Origin: Candidatus Sulfotelmatobacter sp.
GTDB lineage: Bacteria; Acidobacteriota; Terriglobia; Terriglobales; Acidobacteriaceae
DNA: 45,481 nt
Direction of reading: 5' to 3'
NCBI GenBank assembly: GCA_030039165.1
Contig: JASHQM010000225.1
Coordinates: 1-45,481, forward strand
Shown: positions 25,419 through 34,600 of the stretch, in pieces
Layout: each line of letters starts with the position of its first letter
How positions within the stretch are numbered: the first letter of the stretch is position 1
Position numbers and translations under genes: made by a program
Notes under the pieces: model-generated
What the model was told of the DNA's origin: nothing
What the model saw: only the letters and a program-made list of their open reading frames with translations
The model's database searches: none

Positions 25419-26240
25419 TTAAGATGTTTCTGCCTTGTAATACTGGAACTCGGCCGTTCCGACTTTCTTAACATTCGCCTCGGCGAACGCAACGCAGCGG
25501 TCGAGCGCGCCTTGCAGTTCGGCGTCGTAATGAGGCAAATCGTCGTCGCAGGTTTCTTTCGGAACATGAATCAGCTTTCCGATTCTCACCAGCACCCGTG
25601 AAAACGGCATCGGAATAAGTAGCGCATCCCATGTATTCAGCACCCACGCTCGATCCACTGCCATATGAAACATCGTCATGGGCGCGCCCGACGATCGCGC
25701 CAGTGCCACTGGGCCTGGCTTCACCTTATATCGCGGGCCGCGTGGCCCGTCTAGCGTGAAGGCCACCGTCCATCCCTCTTCGAGAGCTCGCCGCAGCCCC
25801 AGCAGAGCCCGCACCGCATTTCGACTGCTCGACCCCTTCACCGGCACAAAGCCAAACTTGCGAATGATCCGTCCCATATATTCGCCGTCGTAACTGTTGC
25901 TGCTCATGACCCGAATGCCCATGTTGCGAAAAACGTAGGTTGCGGGAATCTGGCAGGCGTGCCACAACGACGCCACAGTCGGCCGCTGATCCAGAGTTTC
26001 CTGCGCGCCCTCTTCCCGCGAGACGGATACGCGCAGCGTGGGACCAATCAGGCGAATGAATGAATGTCCGAGAAAAATGATGATGTGCAAAGCGATGCGT
26101 TGCCTGAGCGTGAAGCGACGCGAAATCGGCCCTTCGGTGGCAAAGTAATTGTCGACTGCGGCTTCGGTCACGAAACCATTGTAATTCCCTGCCGTGGCTC
26201 GGATTCTGAAGGCCGGCAACGACCCGCACGGTATAATCAA
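25419..26240 (-). CDS. Lysophospholipid acyltransferase family protein (DUF374 type)
   Basis: Up to 273 residues. The family pattern is clear: a membrane-associated N-terminal helix (about 47-65, RIALHIIIFLGHSFIRLIG), SLWHACQIPATYVF with the catalytic-type His, SYDGEYMGRIIRKFGFVPVKGSSSR, and FTLDGPRGPRYKVKPGPVALAR. These proteins acylate lipid A precursors or related lipids at the inner membrane. The start is uncertain: TTG 26240 has a GGGG six bases away and shares its region with a plus-strand TATAAT, while GTG 26171 would give 250 residues and is closer to the family length. Divergent from rel. Confidence 0.85.
   Translation of the reverse strand: MIIPCGSLPAFRIRATAGNYNGFVTEAAVDNYFATEGPISRRFTLRQRIALHIIIFLGHSFIRLIGPTLRVSVSREEGAQETLDQRPTVASLWHACQIPATYVFRNMGIRVMSSNSYDGEYMGRIIRKFGFVPVKGSSSRNAVRALLGLRRALEEGWTVAFTLDGPRGPRYKVKPGPVALARSSGAPMTMFHMAVDRAWVLNTWDALLIPMPFSRVLVRIGKLIHVPKETCDDDLPHYDAELQGALDRCVAFAEANVKKVGTAEFQYYKAETS
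26232..26237 (+). promoter_or_regulatory. Alternative upstream -10 element for rel
   Basis: TATAAT on the plus strand about 75 bases before the rel ATG, without a good -35. It would give a leader of about 69 nt. A second perfect TATAAT lies at 26302-26307, so rel may have two promoters. Confidence 0.35.
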
Positions 26241-26301
26241 AACAGCCCCGAAGCGCCGCGTCTCCCGCTCCTTCCTACGAGTTTCCAGCAGTGCACGGGG
26301 C

Positions 26302-26307
26302 TATAAT
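26302..26307 (+). promoter_or_regulatory. -10 element at leaderless distance from rel
   Basis: TATAAT with only five bases (CCCAC) before ATG 26313. A +1 six or seven bases downstream would be the A or T of the start codon. No Shine-Dalgarno is present. Confidence 0.5.
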
Positions 26308-26312
26308 CCCAC

Positions 26313-28532
26313 ATGGCGACTCTGCGCCAACAAATTGCGACCACTGCTCTAACGCTCACCAAGTTCCGCGACTTGATGAGGCGGATTCAGGAGAACCGGC
26401 CGCAAGACGATCTCTCGATCGTCAAGAGAGCCTACGATTATTCTCTGAAAAATCATGAAGGCCAGTCGCGCGCTTCGGGCGAGCCCTATCTGGTGCATCC
26501 GCTGGAAGTGGCGCTGGTGCTCGCCGACATGAAGATGGACCCAGTCGCCATCGCCGCCGGCCTGCTGCACGATTCAGTGGAAGACACTTCGGTCACCATC
26601 GAGGATATCCGCAAGGAATTCGGCGAGCAGGCGGCGCACATCGTCGAGGGCGTCACCAAGATCAGCAAAATCGATTTTGCCACGCGTGAAGAGGCGCAGG
26701 CCGAAAACCTGCGCAAGATGATGCTCGCCATGGTCGATGACATTCGCGTGGTGCTCATCAAACTGGCCGACCGGCTGCACAACATGCGAACGCTGGAACA
26801 TCTTCCGGCAGAGCGCCAGCGCAAAATTGCCGAGGAGACGCTTGAGATTTATGCTCCCATTGCTCATCGCCTTGGCATGGGCAAAATTCGCGGAGAACTC
26901 GAGGATCTCGGCTTCCGCTTTCTCGATCCCGATGGCTACGAGCAGGTGGAAAAAGCCGTCAACGCCAAGCGCAGGCAGGGCGAGGCGTTTCTCGCGAAGA
27001 TGCAGGGCATTATCAAAGACAAGCTGAAGGAAGCGGGCATTCAGGCGCGCGTCGAAAGCCGCATCAAGCGCATCTTCAGCATTCACAAAAAGCTGGTTCG
27101 ACAGCGCATCGCGGTAGAGCAGGTTTACGACTTGTTTGCCATGCGCGTGATCACGCGCTCATTACAGGACTGCTACGCGGTATTGGGCATCATTCACAAC
27201 ATCTGGCGGCCGGTGCCGGGACGAATCAAGGATTTCATTGCCATGCCGCGACCGAATTTTTACCAGTCGCTGCATACGTCGGTGATTACCGAAGATGGCA
27301 CACCCTTTGAAATCCAAATCCGCACTGAAGACATGCACAAGATGGCAGAGGAAGGAATCGCCGCGCACTGGAAATATAAAGACGGCCCGGTTTCGGCACA
27401 GGACGAGCAGCGTCTGGCGTGGCTGCGCCAGGTGGTCGAATGGCAGCGCGACGTAAGCGATCCTAAAGAATTTTTGTCGGCGCTGAAGGTCGATCTCTAT
27501 CCCGAAGAGGTTTACACATTTTCGCCCAAAGGCAAAGTCGTCGTGTTGCCGCGCGACGCGACTCCCATCGATTTCGCCTACAGCATTCACACGGAAGTTG
27601 GCCACACTTGCGTGGGGGCGAAGGTGAACGGGCGGATGGTGCCTTTGCGGCATAAGTTGCACTCCGGCGATATTGTCGAGATCGTCACGCAGGCGGGTCA
27701 CAAGCCCAGCCGCGACTGGCTGGGGCTGGTGAAGTCCTCGCGGTCGCGCAACAAAATCAAACACTGGCTGAATGTTCACCAGCGTGAGCGCTCCATCGAA
27801 ATCGGCAAGAAGCTGATCGAAAAAGAAGCCCGCAAATACCGCATCGCCTTCAAAGACATAAAGGATGAAGATTTGCTGAAAGTTGCCGGCGGCTATGGCC
27901 TGGGCAAAGTCGATGACCTCATGTCCGGCATCGGCTATGGAAAATATTCCGCGCGGCAAGTGCTGGCTCGCCTGCTTCCCGCGGGCGCCACGCCTTCCAT
28001 GGCCGGCGATATCGAGGCCGAGGGACTTTCCAACGTTCCGGGCGCTATCGCGAGCGTGGTGCGCCGCGTCTTTGGCGATACCAATGCCATCACGGTAAAA
28101 GGCCAGGGCGACATGCTCGTCTACCGGGCACGCTGCTGCAATCCCATTCGTGGCGAGAGCATCGTCGGCTACATCACACGCGGCAAAGGAGTGGCGGTGC
28201 ACGCCGTCACCTGTCCGAACGTGACCAATCTACTGTACGAGTCCGAGCGCCGAATCGAAGTCGAGTGGGCAAGAGACGAGAGCACACCAACGGCTTATCC
28301 GGTGAAGCTGACCGTGTATTGCGACGATCGCTTCGGCATGCTGAAAAATATCACTGCCGTCATTGGCGACGCGCACAGTAACATCCGCAATATCGAGGCG
28401 CGCACCGCCAACAGCCAGGCCAGCGTGGAAATCGTTCTCGATATTTCCGATCTCAAGCACCTCGAACAGATCATGGGCGGCCTGAAAAAAATTCAGGGCG
28501 TACACGAAGTGCAGAGATTGCAGAAGATTTAG
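26313..28532 (+). CDS. rel: Bifunctional (p)ppGpp synthetase/hydrolase
   Basis: 739 residues, normal Rel/SpoT length. The HD hydrolase domain (about 35-190) keeps HDSVEDT (His86-Asp87) and is probably active. The synthetase domain (about 230-350) has SIHKKLVRQR, YDLFAMRVI, GRIKDFIAMPRPNFYQSLHT and FEIQIRTEDMHKMAEEGIAAHW. TGS (about 395-455, VYTFSPKGKVVVLPRDATPIDFAY), the conserved-Cys region (RARCCNPIRGESIVGYITRGKG) and a C-terminal ACT domain (about 660-735) follow. It is the stringent-response alarmone enzyme, cytosolic and ribosome-associated. It is the only Rel seen here. Followed at 65 bases by the ABC-F gene. Confidence 0.96.
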   Translation: MATLRQQIATTALTLTKFRDLMRRIQENRPQDDLSIVKRAYDYSLKNHEGQSRASGEPYLVHPLEVALVLADMKMDPVAIAAGLLHDSVEDTSVTIEDIRKEFGEQAAHIVEGVTKISKIDFATREEAQAENLRKMMLAMVDDIRVVLIKLADRLHNMRTLEHLPAERQRKIAEETLEIYAPIAHRLGMGKIRGELEDLGFRFLDPDGYEQVEKAVNAKRRQGEAFLAKMQGIIKDKLKEAGIQARVESRIKRIFSIHKKLVRQRIAVEQVYDLFAMRVITRSLQDCYAVLGIIHNIWRPVPGRIKDFIAMPRPNFYQSLHTSVITEDGTPFEIQIRTEDMHKMAEEGIAAHWKYKDGPVSAQDEQRLAWLRQVVEWQRDVSDPKEFLSALKVDLYPEEVYTFSPKGKVVVLPRDATPIDFAYSIHTEVGHTCVGAKVNGRMVPLRHKLHSGDIVEIVTQAGHKPSRDWLGLVKSSRSRNKIKHWLNVHQRERSIEIGKKLIEKEARKYRIAFKDIKDEDLLKVAGGYGLGKVDDLMSGIGYGKYSARQVLARLLPAGATPSMAGDIEAEGLSNVPGAIASVVRRVFGDTNAITVKGQGDMLVYRARCCNPIRGESIVGYITRGKGVAVHAVTCPNVTNLLYESERRIEVEWARDESTPTAYPVKLTVYCDDRFGMLKNITAVIGDAHSNIRNIEARTANSQASVEIVLDISDLKHLEQIMGGLKKIQGVHEVQRLQKI

Positions 28533-28597
28533 CCCGTTCTTACTTTCAAAAGGCACAGCCCTCAAGAGCCCGTTTGTGAGACGATTGAATCAGTCCC

Positions 28598-30625
28598 ATG
28601 ATTCAGCTTTCCGGCGCCGGAAAACGTTTCGGCCACAAACTTCTTTTTGAAAATACCGACTGGCTCATCACGCAGCGCGATCGCATAGGACTCGTCGGCG
28701 CGAATGGCACGGGCAAGTCCACATTGATGAAAATTCTGGCCGGCCTCGACACGCTCGATTACGGCACTCTGACCATCGCTAAAGGCACGACTGCCGGATA
28801 TCTTCCGCAAGATGGTTTATCGCTCTCCGGCCGCACGGTTTTCGCCGAGTGCATGTCCGTTTTTGCCGATCTGCGCGCCATGGAGCAGGAGCTCGAAACC
28901 CTGCTGCATCAGTTCGCCGAACTTGACCATACCAGTCCCGAGTACGCCCAGGTTGCCGACCGTTATCACAGCCTCGAACACGAATTTCGCACACGCGACG
29001 GGTATTCGATCGAAGCCGAAGTCGGGCGAGTTCTGATGGGCCTGGGTTTTCGCAAGGAAGACTGGGAGCGACTGACCGATGAATTCTCCGGCGGCTGGCA
29101 GATGCGGCTGGCGCTCGCCAAACTTCTGCTGCAAAAACCAAACTTGCTGCTGCTCGACGAACCCACCAACCACCTCGATCTCGAAGCGCGCAACTGGCTG
29201 GAGGAATATTTGCACGACTATCCGCATGCCTTCGTACTGATTTCTCACGACCGCTATTTCCTGGACGTCACGGTCAACAAAATCGCCGAAATCTGGAACA
29301 AGCGTTTCTGGTTCTACACCGGCAACTACGACAAATTTCTCAGCCAGAAGACGCAGCGCAACGAGCAGCTTCAGGCCGCCTACAGAAACCAGCGCGAGCG
29401 CATCGAGCAGCTAGAAGTGTTCATCAACCGCTTCCGCTATCAGGCGACTAAAGCGAAGCAAGTGCAAAGCCGCGTCAAAGAACTTGAGCGCATGGAGCGC
29501 ATCGAGATTCCCCCGGAGGAAAAGATGATTCACTTCTCTTTTCCCCAGCCCAAGCCCAGCGGGCGCATTGTCGCGGAATTCGTAAGTGTGGGCAAAACAT
29601 ATCCCGCGCGTTCAGGGCCGTCAAATGGCCAAGGGAATCCAGGCGTGGGCAGCGTCGCTGAACAGTCTTCAGAGAAAGAGGTGTTTCGTGATGTCAGCTT
29701 TCTGATTGAACGCGGCGATCGTGTCGCCCTCGTCGGGGTGAATGGCGCGGGAAAGTCGACTTTGATTAAGCTGCTCGCCGACCAAGAACGGCCGACCGGG
29801 GGTGAAATTCGTCTCGGCCACAACGTCCAGGCCGACTATTTCGCGCAGGATCAATACAAGGAACTCGATCCCGAGGCGCGCATTCTTGACGATCTCGGTG
29901 CCTTGTCTCCGCGCTCGACGCAGACGGAACTGCGCAGCCTGCTCGGATGTTTTTTGTTTTCCGAAGAAGATGTCTTCAAGAAGATTGGCGTGCTTTCCGG
30001 CGGGGAGCGCGGGCGCTATGCTCTTCTAAGGTTGCTCTTGCATCCCGCAAACTTTCTGCTGCTCGACGAACCCACCAACCACCTCGATCTTCGCGCCAAA
30101 GACGTTCTGCTCGAAGCGCTCATGAAATACACGGGGACCGTGGTCTTCGTCTCTCACGATCGTTACTTCATAGACAGGCTGGCCACGCGCGTTTTTGAAA
30201 TTGGAGACGGCAAAGTCGAAGTCTATCCCGGCAACTATGAGGATTATCTCTGGCGCAAAGAGGGAGAGGTAGCGAAGCAAAACCAGCAAATCGAAGAGCA
30301 ACTCAGAATGACTGAGACCGTTTCAACCCCCTCCAACGGAAATCACTCGGCAGCTGATGCCGCGCCCGCTACTGCTTCCGCTGGTCAAAAGGTCAAGCGA
30401 CTGAATCCCATAAAACGCAAGAAAATGGAAGATCGCATTCGCGAACTGGAAGCGGAGATCAACCGCACGGAATCGGCCATTGCGAATTGCGAGAGCGCGC
30501 TGCAGAACTTCGTCAGCGCCGAAGAAACCCAGCGCCAATCGCGAGAACTCGAAGAACACAAGGCCGCACATGCCGCTTTCGTCGAAGAGTGGGAACAACT
30601 GAGCGAGTCTCTGCAAGCCGAATAA
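28598..30625 (+). CDS. ABC-F family ATPase (ribosome-associated)
   Basis: 675 residues, two ABC domains on one chain and no membrane segment. ABC1 Walker A GANGTGKST (34-42), signature FSGGW, Walker B LLLLDEPTNHLDL and the SHDRYFLD switch. The linker between domains (about 240-315) is a charged helical hairpin (NEQLQAAYRNQRERIEQLEV) like the P-site tRNA interaction motif. ABC2 Walker A is GVNGAGKST, signature LSGGE, and Walker B again LLLLDEPTNHLDL. A 20-residue Ser/Gly-rich insertion (YPARSGPSNGQGNPG region) lies just before ABC2 Walker A. The C-terminal 80 residues form a coiled coil as in Uup-type proteins. The role is translation quality control, less likely resistance. No Shine-Dalgarno is obvious before ATG 28598. 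Confidence 0.93.
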   Translation: MIQLSGAGKRFGHKLLFENTDWLITQRDRIGLVGANGTGKSTLMKILAGLDTLDYGTLTIAKGTTAGYLPQDGLSLSGRTVFAECMSVFADLRAMEQELETLLHQFAELDHTSPEYAQVADRYHSLEHEFRTRDGYSIEAEVGRVLMGLGFRKEDWERLTDEFSGGWQMRLALAKLLLQKPNLLLLDEPTNHLDLEARNWLEEYLHDYPHAFVLISHDRYFLDVTVNKIAEIWNKRFWFYTGNYDKFLSQKTQRNEQLQAAYRNQRERIEQLEVFINRFRYQATKAKQVQSRVKELERMERIEIPPEEKMIHFSFPQPKPSGRIVAEFVSVGKTYPARSGPSNGQGNPGVGSVAEQSSEKEVFRDVSFLIERGDRVALVGVNGAGKSTLIKLLADQERPTGGEIRLGHNVQADYFAQDQYKELDPEARILDDLGALSPRSTQTELRSLLGCFLFSEEDVFKKIGVLSGGERGRYALLRLLLHPANFLLLDEPTNHLDLRAKDVLLEALMKYTGTVVFVSHDRYFIDRLATRVFEIGDGKVEVYPGNYEDYLWRKEGEVAKQNQQIEEQLRMTETVSTPSNGNHSAADAAPATASAGQKVKRLNPIKRKKMEDRIRELEAEINRTESAIANCESALQNFVSAEETQRQSRELEEHKAAHAAFVEEWEQLSESLQAE

Positions 30626-30773
30626 CCACGCACGGCTGTACATCTCCTTCCGTAATCTTAGAAAAGCCTTACTCCTGTGCGATATTCGACATGGCCCTAG
30701 GGACACGAACCTGCGGCCCAAACGTTACCCGCCTCGACCGACCGCTAGGTTTGAGGCTACCAAGGAAGGTCGC

Positions 30774-31286
30774 ATGCTCCAGTCGTCAGAAAACACCTAT
30801 GGCATGAAGTCCAACGCACCGTCGAATCAAAACTCCTTCAATTCAGTGAAAACCGTCAGTGCGCCGGTTGAGCAAGCCACTCTTGGCCGCTCGCTCGTTA
30901 TCAAGGGCGAGGTCAGCGGTACGGAATCTCTTTATATCGATGGACGCATCGAGGGCAAAATCAGCCTGCCCGAGAATCGCCTTACCATTGGCCGCAACGG
31001 CGTCGTCCAGGCCAACGTTACCGCTCGCGAAGTCGTAGTTATGGGCAAGGTAACGGGAAACATCGAGTGCACCGATCGCGTCGATATTAGGAGCGAGGGC
31101 CAGGTCACTGGCGACGTTTCCACCATGCGTATCAGCGTGGAAGATGGCGCCGTGCTGAAGGGCGGCATCCAGGTAAGAAGCGGTGAGCACAAGCAGAAAG
31201 AAACGCAGTCCCAAGCCAAGGCGCACGAAGCCAAGCCGGCGGCAGCGGAAACGCCCAAGGCGATGGCCGCGACAGCCAGCGCGTAA
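30774..31286 (+). CDS. Bactofilin-family polymer-forming cytoskeletal protein
   Basis: 170 residues. A flexible N-terminal tail (about 1-35) precedes a right-handed beta-helix (about 38-135) with repeating 6-residue turns such as GEVSGTESLYIDGRIEGKI, GRNGVVQANVTAREVVVMG and GDVSTMRISVEDGAVLKGG. A Lys/Ala/Gln-rich tail (about 136-170) ends the protein. Bactofilins self-assemble into filaments and can recruit cell-wall enzymes or organise pili and chromosome sites. ATG 30774 has AAGG(AAGG) five bases upstream; an inner ATG (30804) would remove ten residues. It lies after the ABC-F gene with a 148-base gap. Confidence 0.9.
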   Translation: MLQSSENTYGMKSNAPSNQNSFNSVKTVSAPVEQATLGRSLVIKGEVSGTESLYIDGRIEGKISLPENRLTIGRNGVVQANVTAREVVVMGKVTGNIECTDRVDIRSEGQVTGDVSTMRISVEDGAVLKGGIQVRSGEHKQKETQSQAKAHEAKPAAAETPKAMAATASA

Positions 31287-31680
31287 AGCAAGGGACAGAG
31301 GCCAGAAGTCAGTCTGCGATCAGGATCAGGAACCAGACAACAACAAACTGACGAATCGGTTGGGGGCGCGCCAATCCGGGCTCCCGATTATTTTCGAACC
31401 CACGAGCAATTCTTGTCCGATGTAACACACCTGCTGATATCCAAAGGCGCGCGTAGATTGTGGAAGCAATATCCTACGCTTGACAGTGGATTAGCCCCGC
31501 CGGGTCAAACTTCCCTGACAAACGAGGCTGCGCCACCCTCGTGTGTTACGGGAAATTAACTTCTCCTTCATCGTTCTGTAACACTTCCCAGATAGTTTTA
31601 ATTGCTCTTACGCTCGGGCATTCGTTCCAGCACAAGGCGATTCTCCGCTTCGAGGCGCAACCAATTCTGGGAGTGTGTTT
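31287..31680. other. Intergenic region before the large Oar-like receptor
   Basis: 394 bases without a gene. It contains three copies of TGTAACAC: 31421-31428 (plus), inverted GTGTTAC 31543-31549, and 31577-31584 (plus). The last two can form a 7-bp stem with a 27-base loop. An isolated TTGACA (31480-31485) has no -10 at normal spacing. A GGGAG Shine-Dalgarno (31669-31673) precedes the GTG start. Confidence 0.5.
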
Positions 31681-34600
31681 GTGAGATTTCTTTGCTGTTT
31701 ATTGGTCTGCACTGCATTGATCAGTACCAAGGATTATCTGCTGGCGGCCCCGGCAGATGGCTCACTCCACGGAATCGTCATCGTCGTTTCAGGCTCGCCA
31801 GTTTCCGGAGCCACTATCTCACTGGAGGGCAAGGGTGTTGCCCAGGCAGCCACGACTGACGTTAATGGCGAGTTTCACATCGCCAGCCTGCCGGCGGGTT
31901 CGTACAAGGTGAAGATCAGCGCCACCGGGTTCGCCGATTTTGACGTTCAGGTTGATGTCTCCGGGACTGTGGTCACAGAGGTCGATGCGGTCCTAACTCC
32001 TTTACCGAAACCAGTAGAAACGACGCCAGCGGTAGCAGCACCCCCCGCAGGAACCCCAGCCGCAAAGCCAGCGACAGCCGGTGAAACATCAGCACCAGCG
32101 GCGTCCGCGTCGACGACCGTGGCAGCACCACAGGCTATTTCTGTGAGCGCTCCGCAAGGTAAAGCTGCGGTCTATGGCAACGTGACCGACCAGACGGGAG
32201 CCGTTATTTCCGGAGGCTCTGCAACCGTCACCGGCAGTGCGGGACCTGTCAAGGTGAACGTCAATCCCCGTGGACAATACGTGATCAACGGACTCGCACC
32301 TGGCCAATACAACTTGAGCGTCTCGGCTCAGGGCTTTGCACCCTTCGAGACCGTCGTTACGCTGTCCGCAGATCAGGCGGTTGAGATCGACGCAACGCTT
32401 CAGCCTCCTAGCGCCAAGACAGAAGTAAACGTCGAGGCGGCCAACGCTGCTCAGGTTCAGACGGAGAGCGCCCATATCGAAGGCACCATCACTGAGAAGG
32501 AAGTTGTAGAAACTGGACTCAATGGCCGCAACTTCACGCAACTCATTGCCTTAGCCCCCGGCGTGAGCAATCAAACGGGACAGGATGAAGCCAAGGTAGG
32601 AGTTCAGGGCAGTGTGAAGTACAGCGTCAACGGCGGCCGTGTCGAATACAACAACTTCGATGTCGATGGCAGCGATGTGCTCAACGCCGGCCTCAACGGA
32701 GCCGAAAGTACGTTGATGGTTTATCCCAGTCTCGACTCCATTCAGGAAGTGAAGGTTCTCACCTCAAACTACGGCGCGCAATATGGACGTACGGCATCGG
32801 GCACCGTGCTGGTGACGACCAAGTCTGGGGGGCCGAAATGGCATGGCGGGGCTTACGAATTCGTGCGCAACGAATTCTTCAATGCACGCAACTATTTTGA
32901 TCCCCCAGGTAAGGCTCCCCTATATCGCAGGCAGGATTTTGGATTCACGCTGGGGGGGCCACTTTCCATTCCTGGCGTATTTAACACGCAAAAGAAGAAA
33001 CTGTTCTTCTTTTGGTCGGAAGAGTTTCGTTTGGAAAAATCGCCTCTGGGTCCGGGTAACGAGCCAGGGGACTTCAACCAGGCTGTGCCTACGTTAGCCG
33101 AGCGGGAGGGTGACTTCAGTGACGTGTGCCCATTCGTTCTTCCTGGAACGCAGACGACGTTTAATCGCATCCAATACCCCGATTGCCCTTCGTCGAGGCC
33201 GCTGTCGACCGCCTCGATTGAGCCCCCGGCAACTTATTACGGCAACCTGCTGGGCGCAACCAGCGGCAGTGTAACGACGGCCCAACTGAACCCTGCCAGC
33301 CTGACCCTGCTCAACTCCCTTATACCGCTTCCGAATTCCTCTACCGGTTGCAACTCCAGCTTGGCAGGCAAGGTCAACCAACAGACCGGGCAGCCCTTTA
33401 TTCCTTGCTATGTCGCGGCCGTATCTCCACCTACCTACTGGCGTGAGGAACTCGGCCGGATTGATTACAACATTAGCGATAAGTGGCAGGCTGCCTTTCG
33501 CTACATCCACGATGCCTGGGATACAACAACCACCAATCCGCAGTGGTCATATTTTCAAACGGCGGCGGTTCATGAACAGAACTTCCCAACTGTGGAAAAC
33601 AAGCTGGACGGTCCCGGTACCAGCATGGTTGCACGTTTGACGGCAACCCTAACCCCGAAACTAGTAAATGAATTGGTCGCCAGCTACGTGGATTCTCATA
33701 TCACTCTGAACGATGTCAGCGGCCCGGGAGGAAATGTGGGAGCCACCGTCTGCCGCATCCAAAGTGGTGGCGTTTGTCCCGACGGAACCACCAACGGCAT
33801 CGGCTATATTTTTAACAATGGTTTTGGCGGAAACAAGCTCCCCGCCCTGATTGTAGGCGGCACGAATGCCGCATATGGGGGCAACGGTTTTGCAGTCGAT
33901 ACCTCATACGTGCCTTGGGAGCACACCAATCCAACTTACAGCCTTAGCGACAACTTGAGTGCCGCTATCAGCAGCCACACCGTGCAGGTAGGCCTGCAAG
34001 CGGTCGATGCACGCCGCGCCGAAACCAACAACGCCATCGGCTCGGCCACGGGCGACCTGCAAGGGATTCTCAGTTTCACCAATCTCTACGGCAACGGCAG
34101 CGGCAATGCCTTCGCCGATTTTCTGGGGCAGCTTTTACCCACCAACCTGCCACAGGTTTACAGCTTCCAGCAGGATAGCGCTCAGCTCAAGTACTACAAC
34201 AATTACTACATCGTCGAACCCTATGTGCAGGATGATTGGCGCGCCAACCGGCACCTTACCCTGAACCTCGGTATCCGCTTCAGCCTCTTCACTAACTATC
34301 ACGAAGAGAATCTCAACGCCTGGAACTGGGAACAGAGTGCTTTCAGCATGTCTCAAGCCGCTGGTGTGAAGATCGCGCCGGTTACCAATCAAGGGTATGG
34401 CGGCGGCAACATCGTCTACGATGGCGTTCCCCTCACGCTGCCACTTGCCCCTAATTCAGTGGTCACCAACGGCTTGGTGCAGTGTGGGAAGAATGGCATC
34501 CCCGCCAGCTGTATGAGCAGCCACATTTTCAATCCGGCGCCCCGGGTGGGATTTGCCTGGGACCCGAAAGGCGATGGGAAAACTTCGATCCGCGGCGGCT

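Noticed and set aside
27162..28202. Minus-strand open frame of 346 codons
   Set aside because: It lies opposite rel and mirrors its codon bias. rel is unmistakable, and the antisense frame has no domain-like pattern.
31480..31485. TTGACA as -35 of the large receptor
   Set aside because: No -10-like sequence at 16-19 bp; the following DNA is GC-rich.
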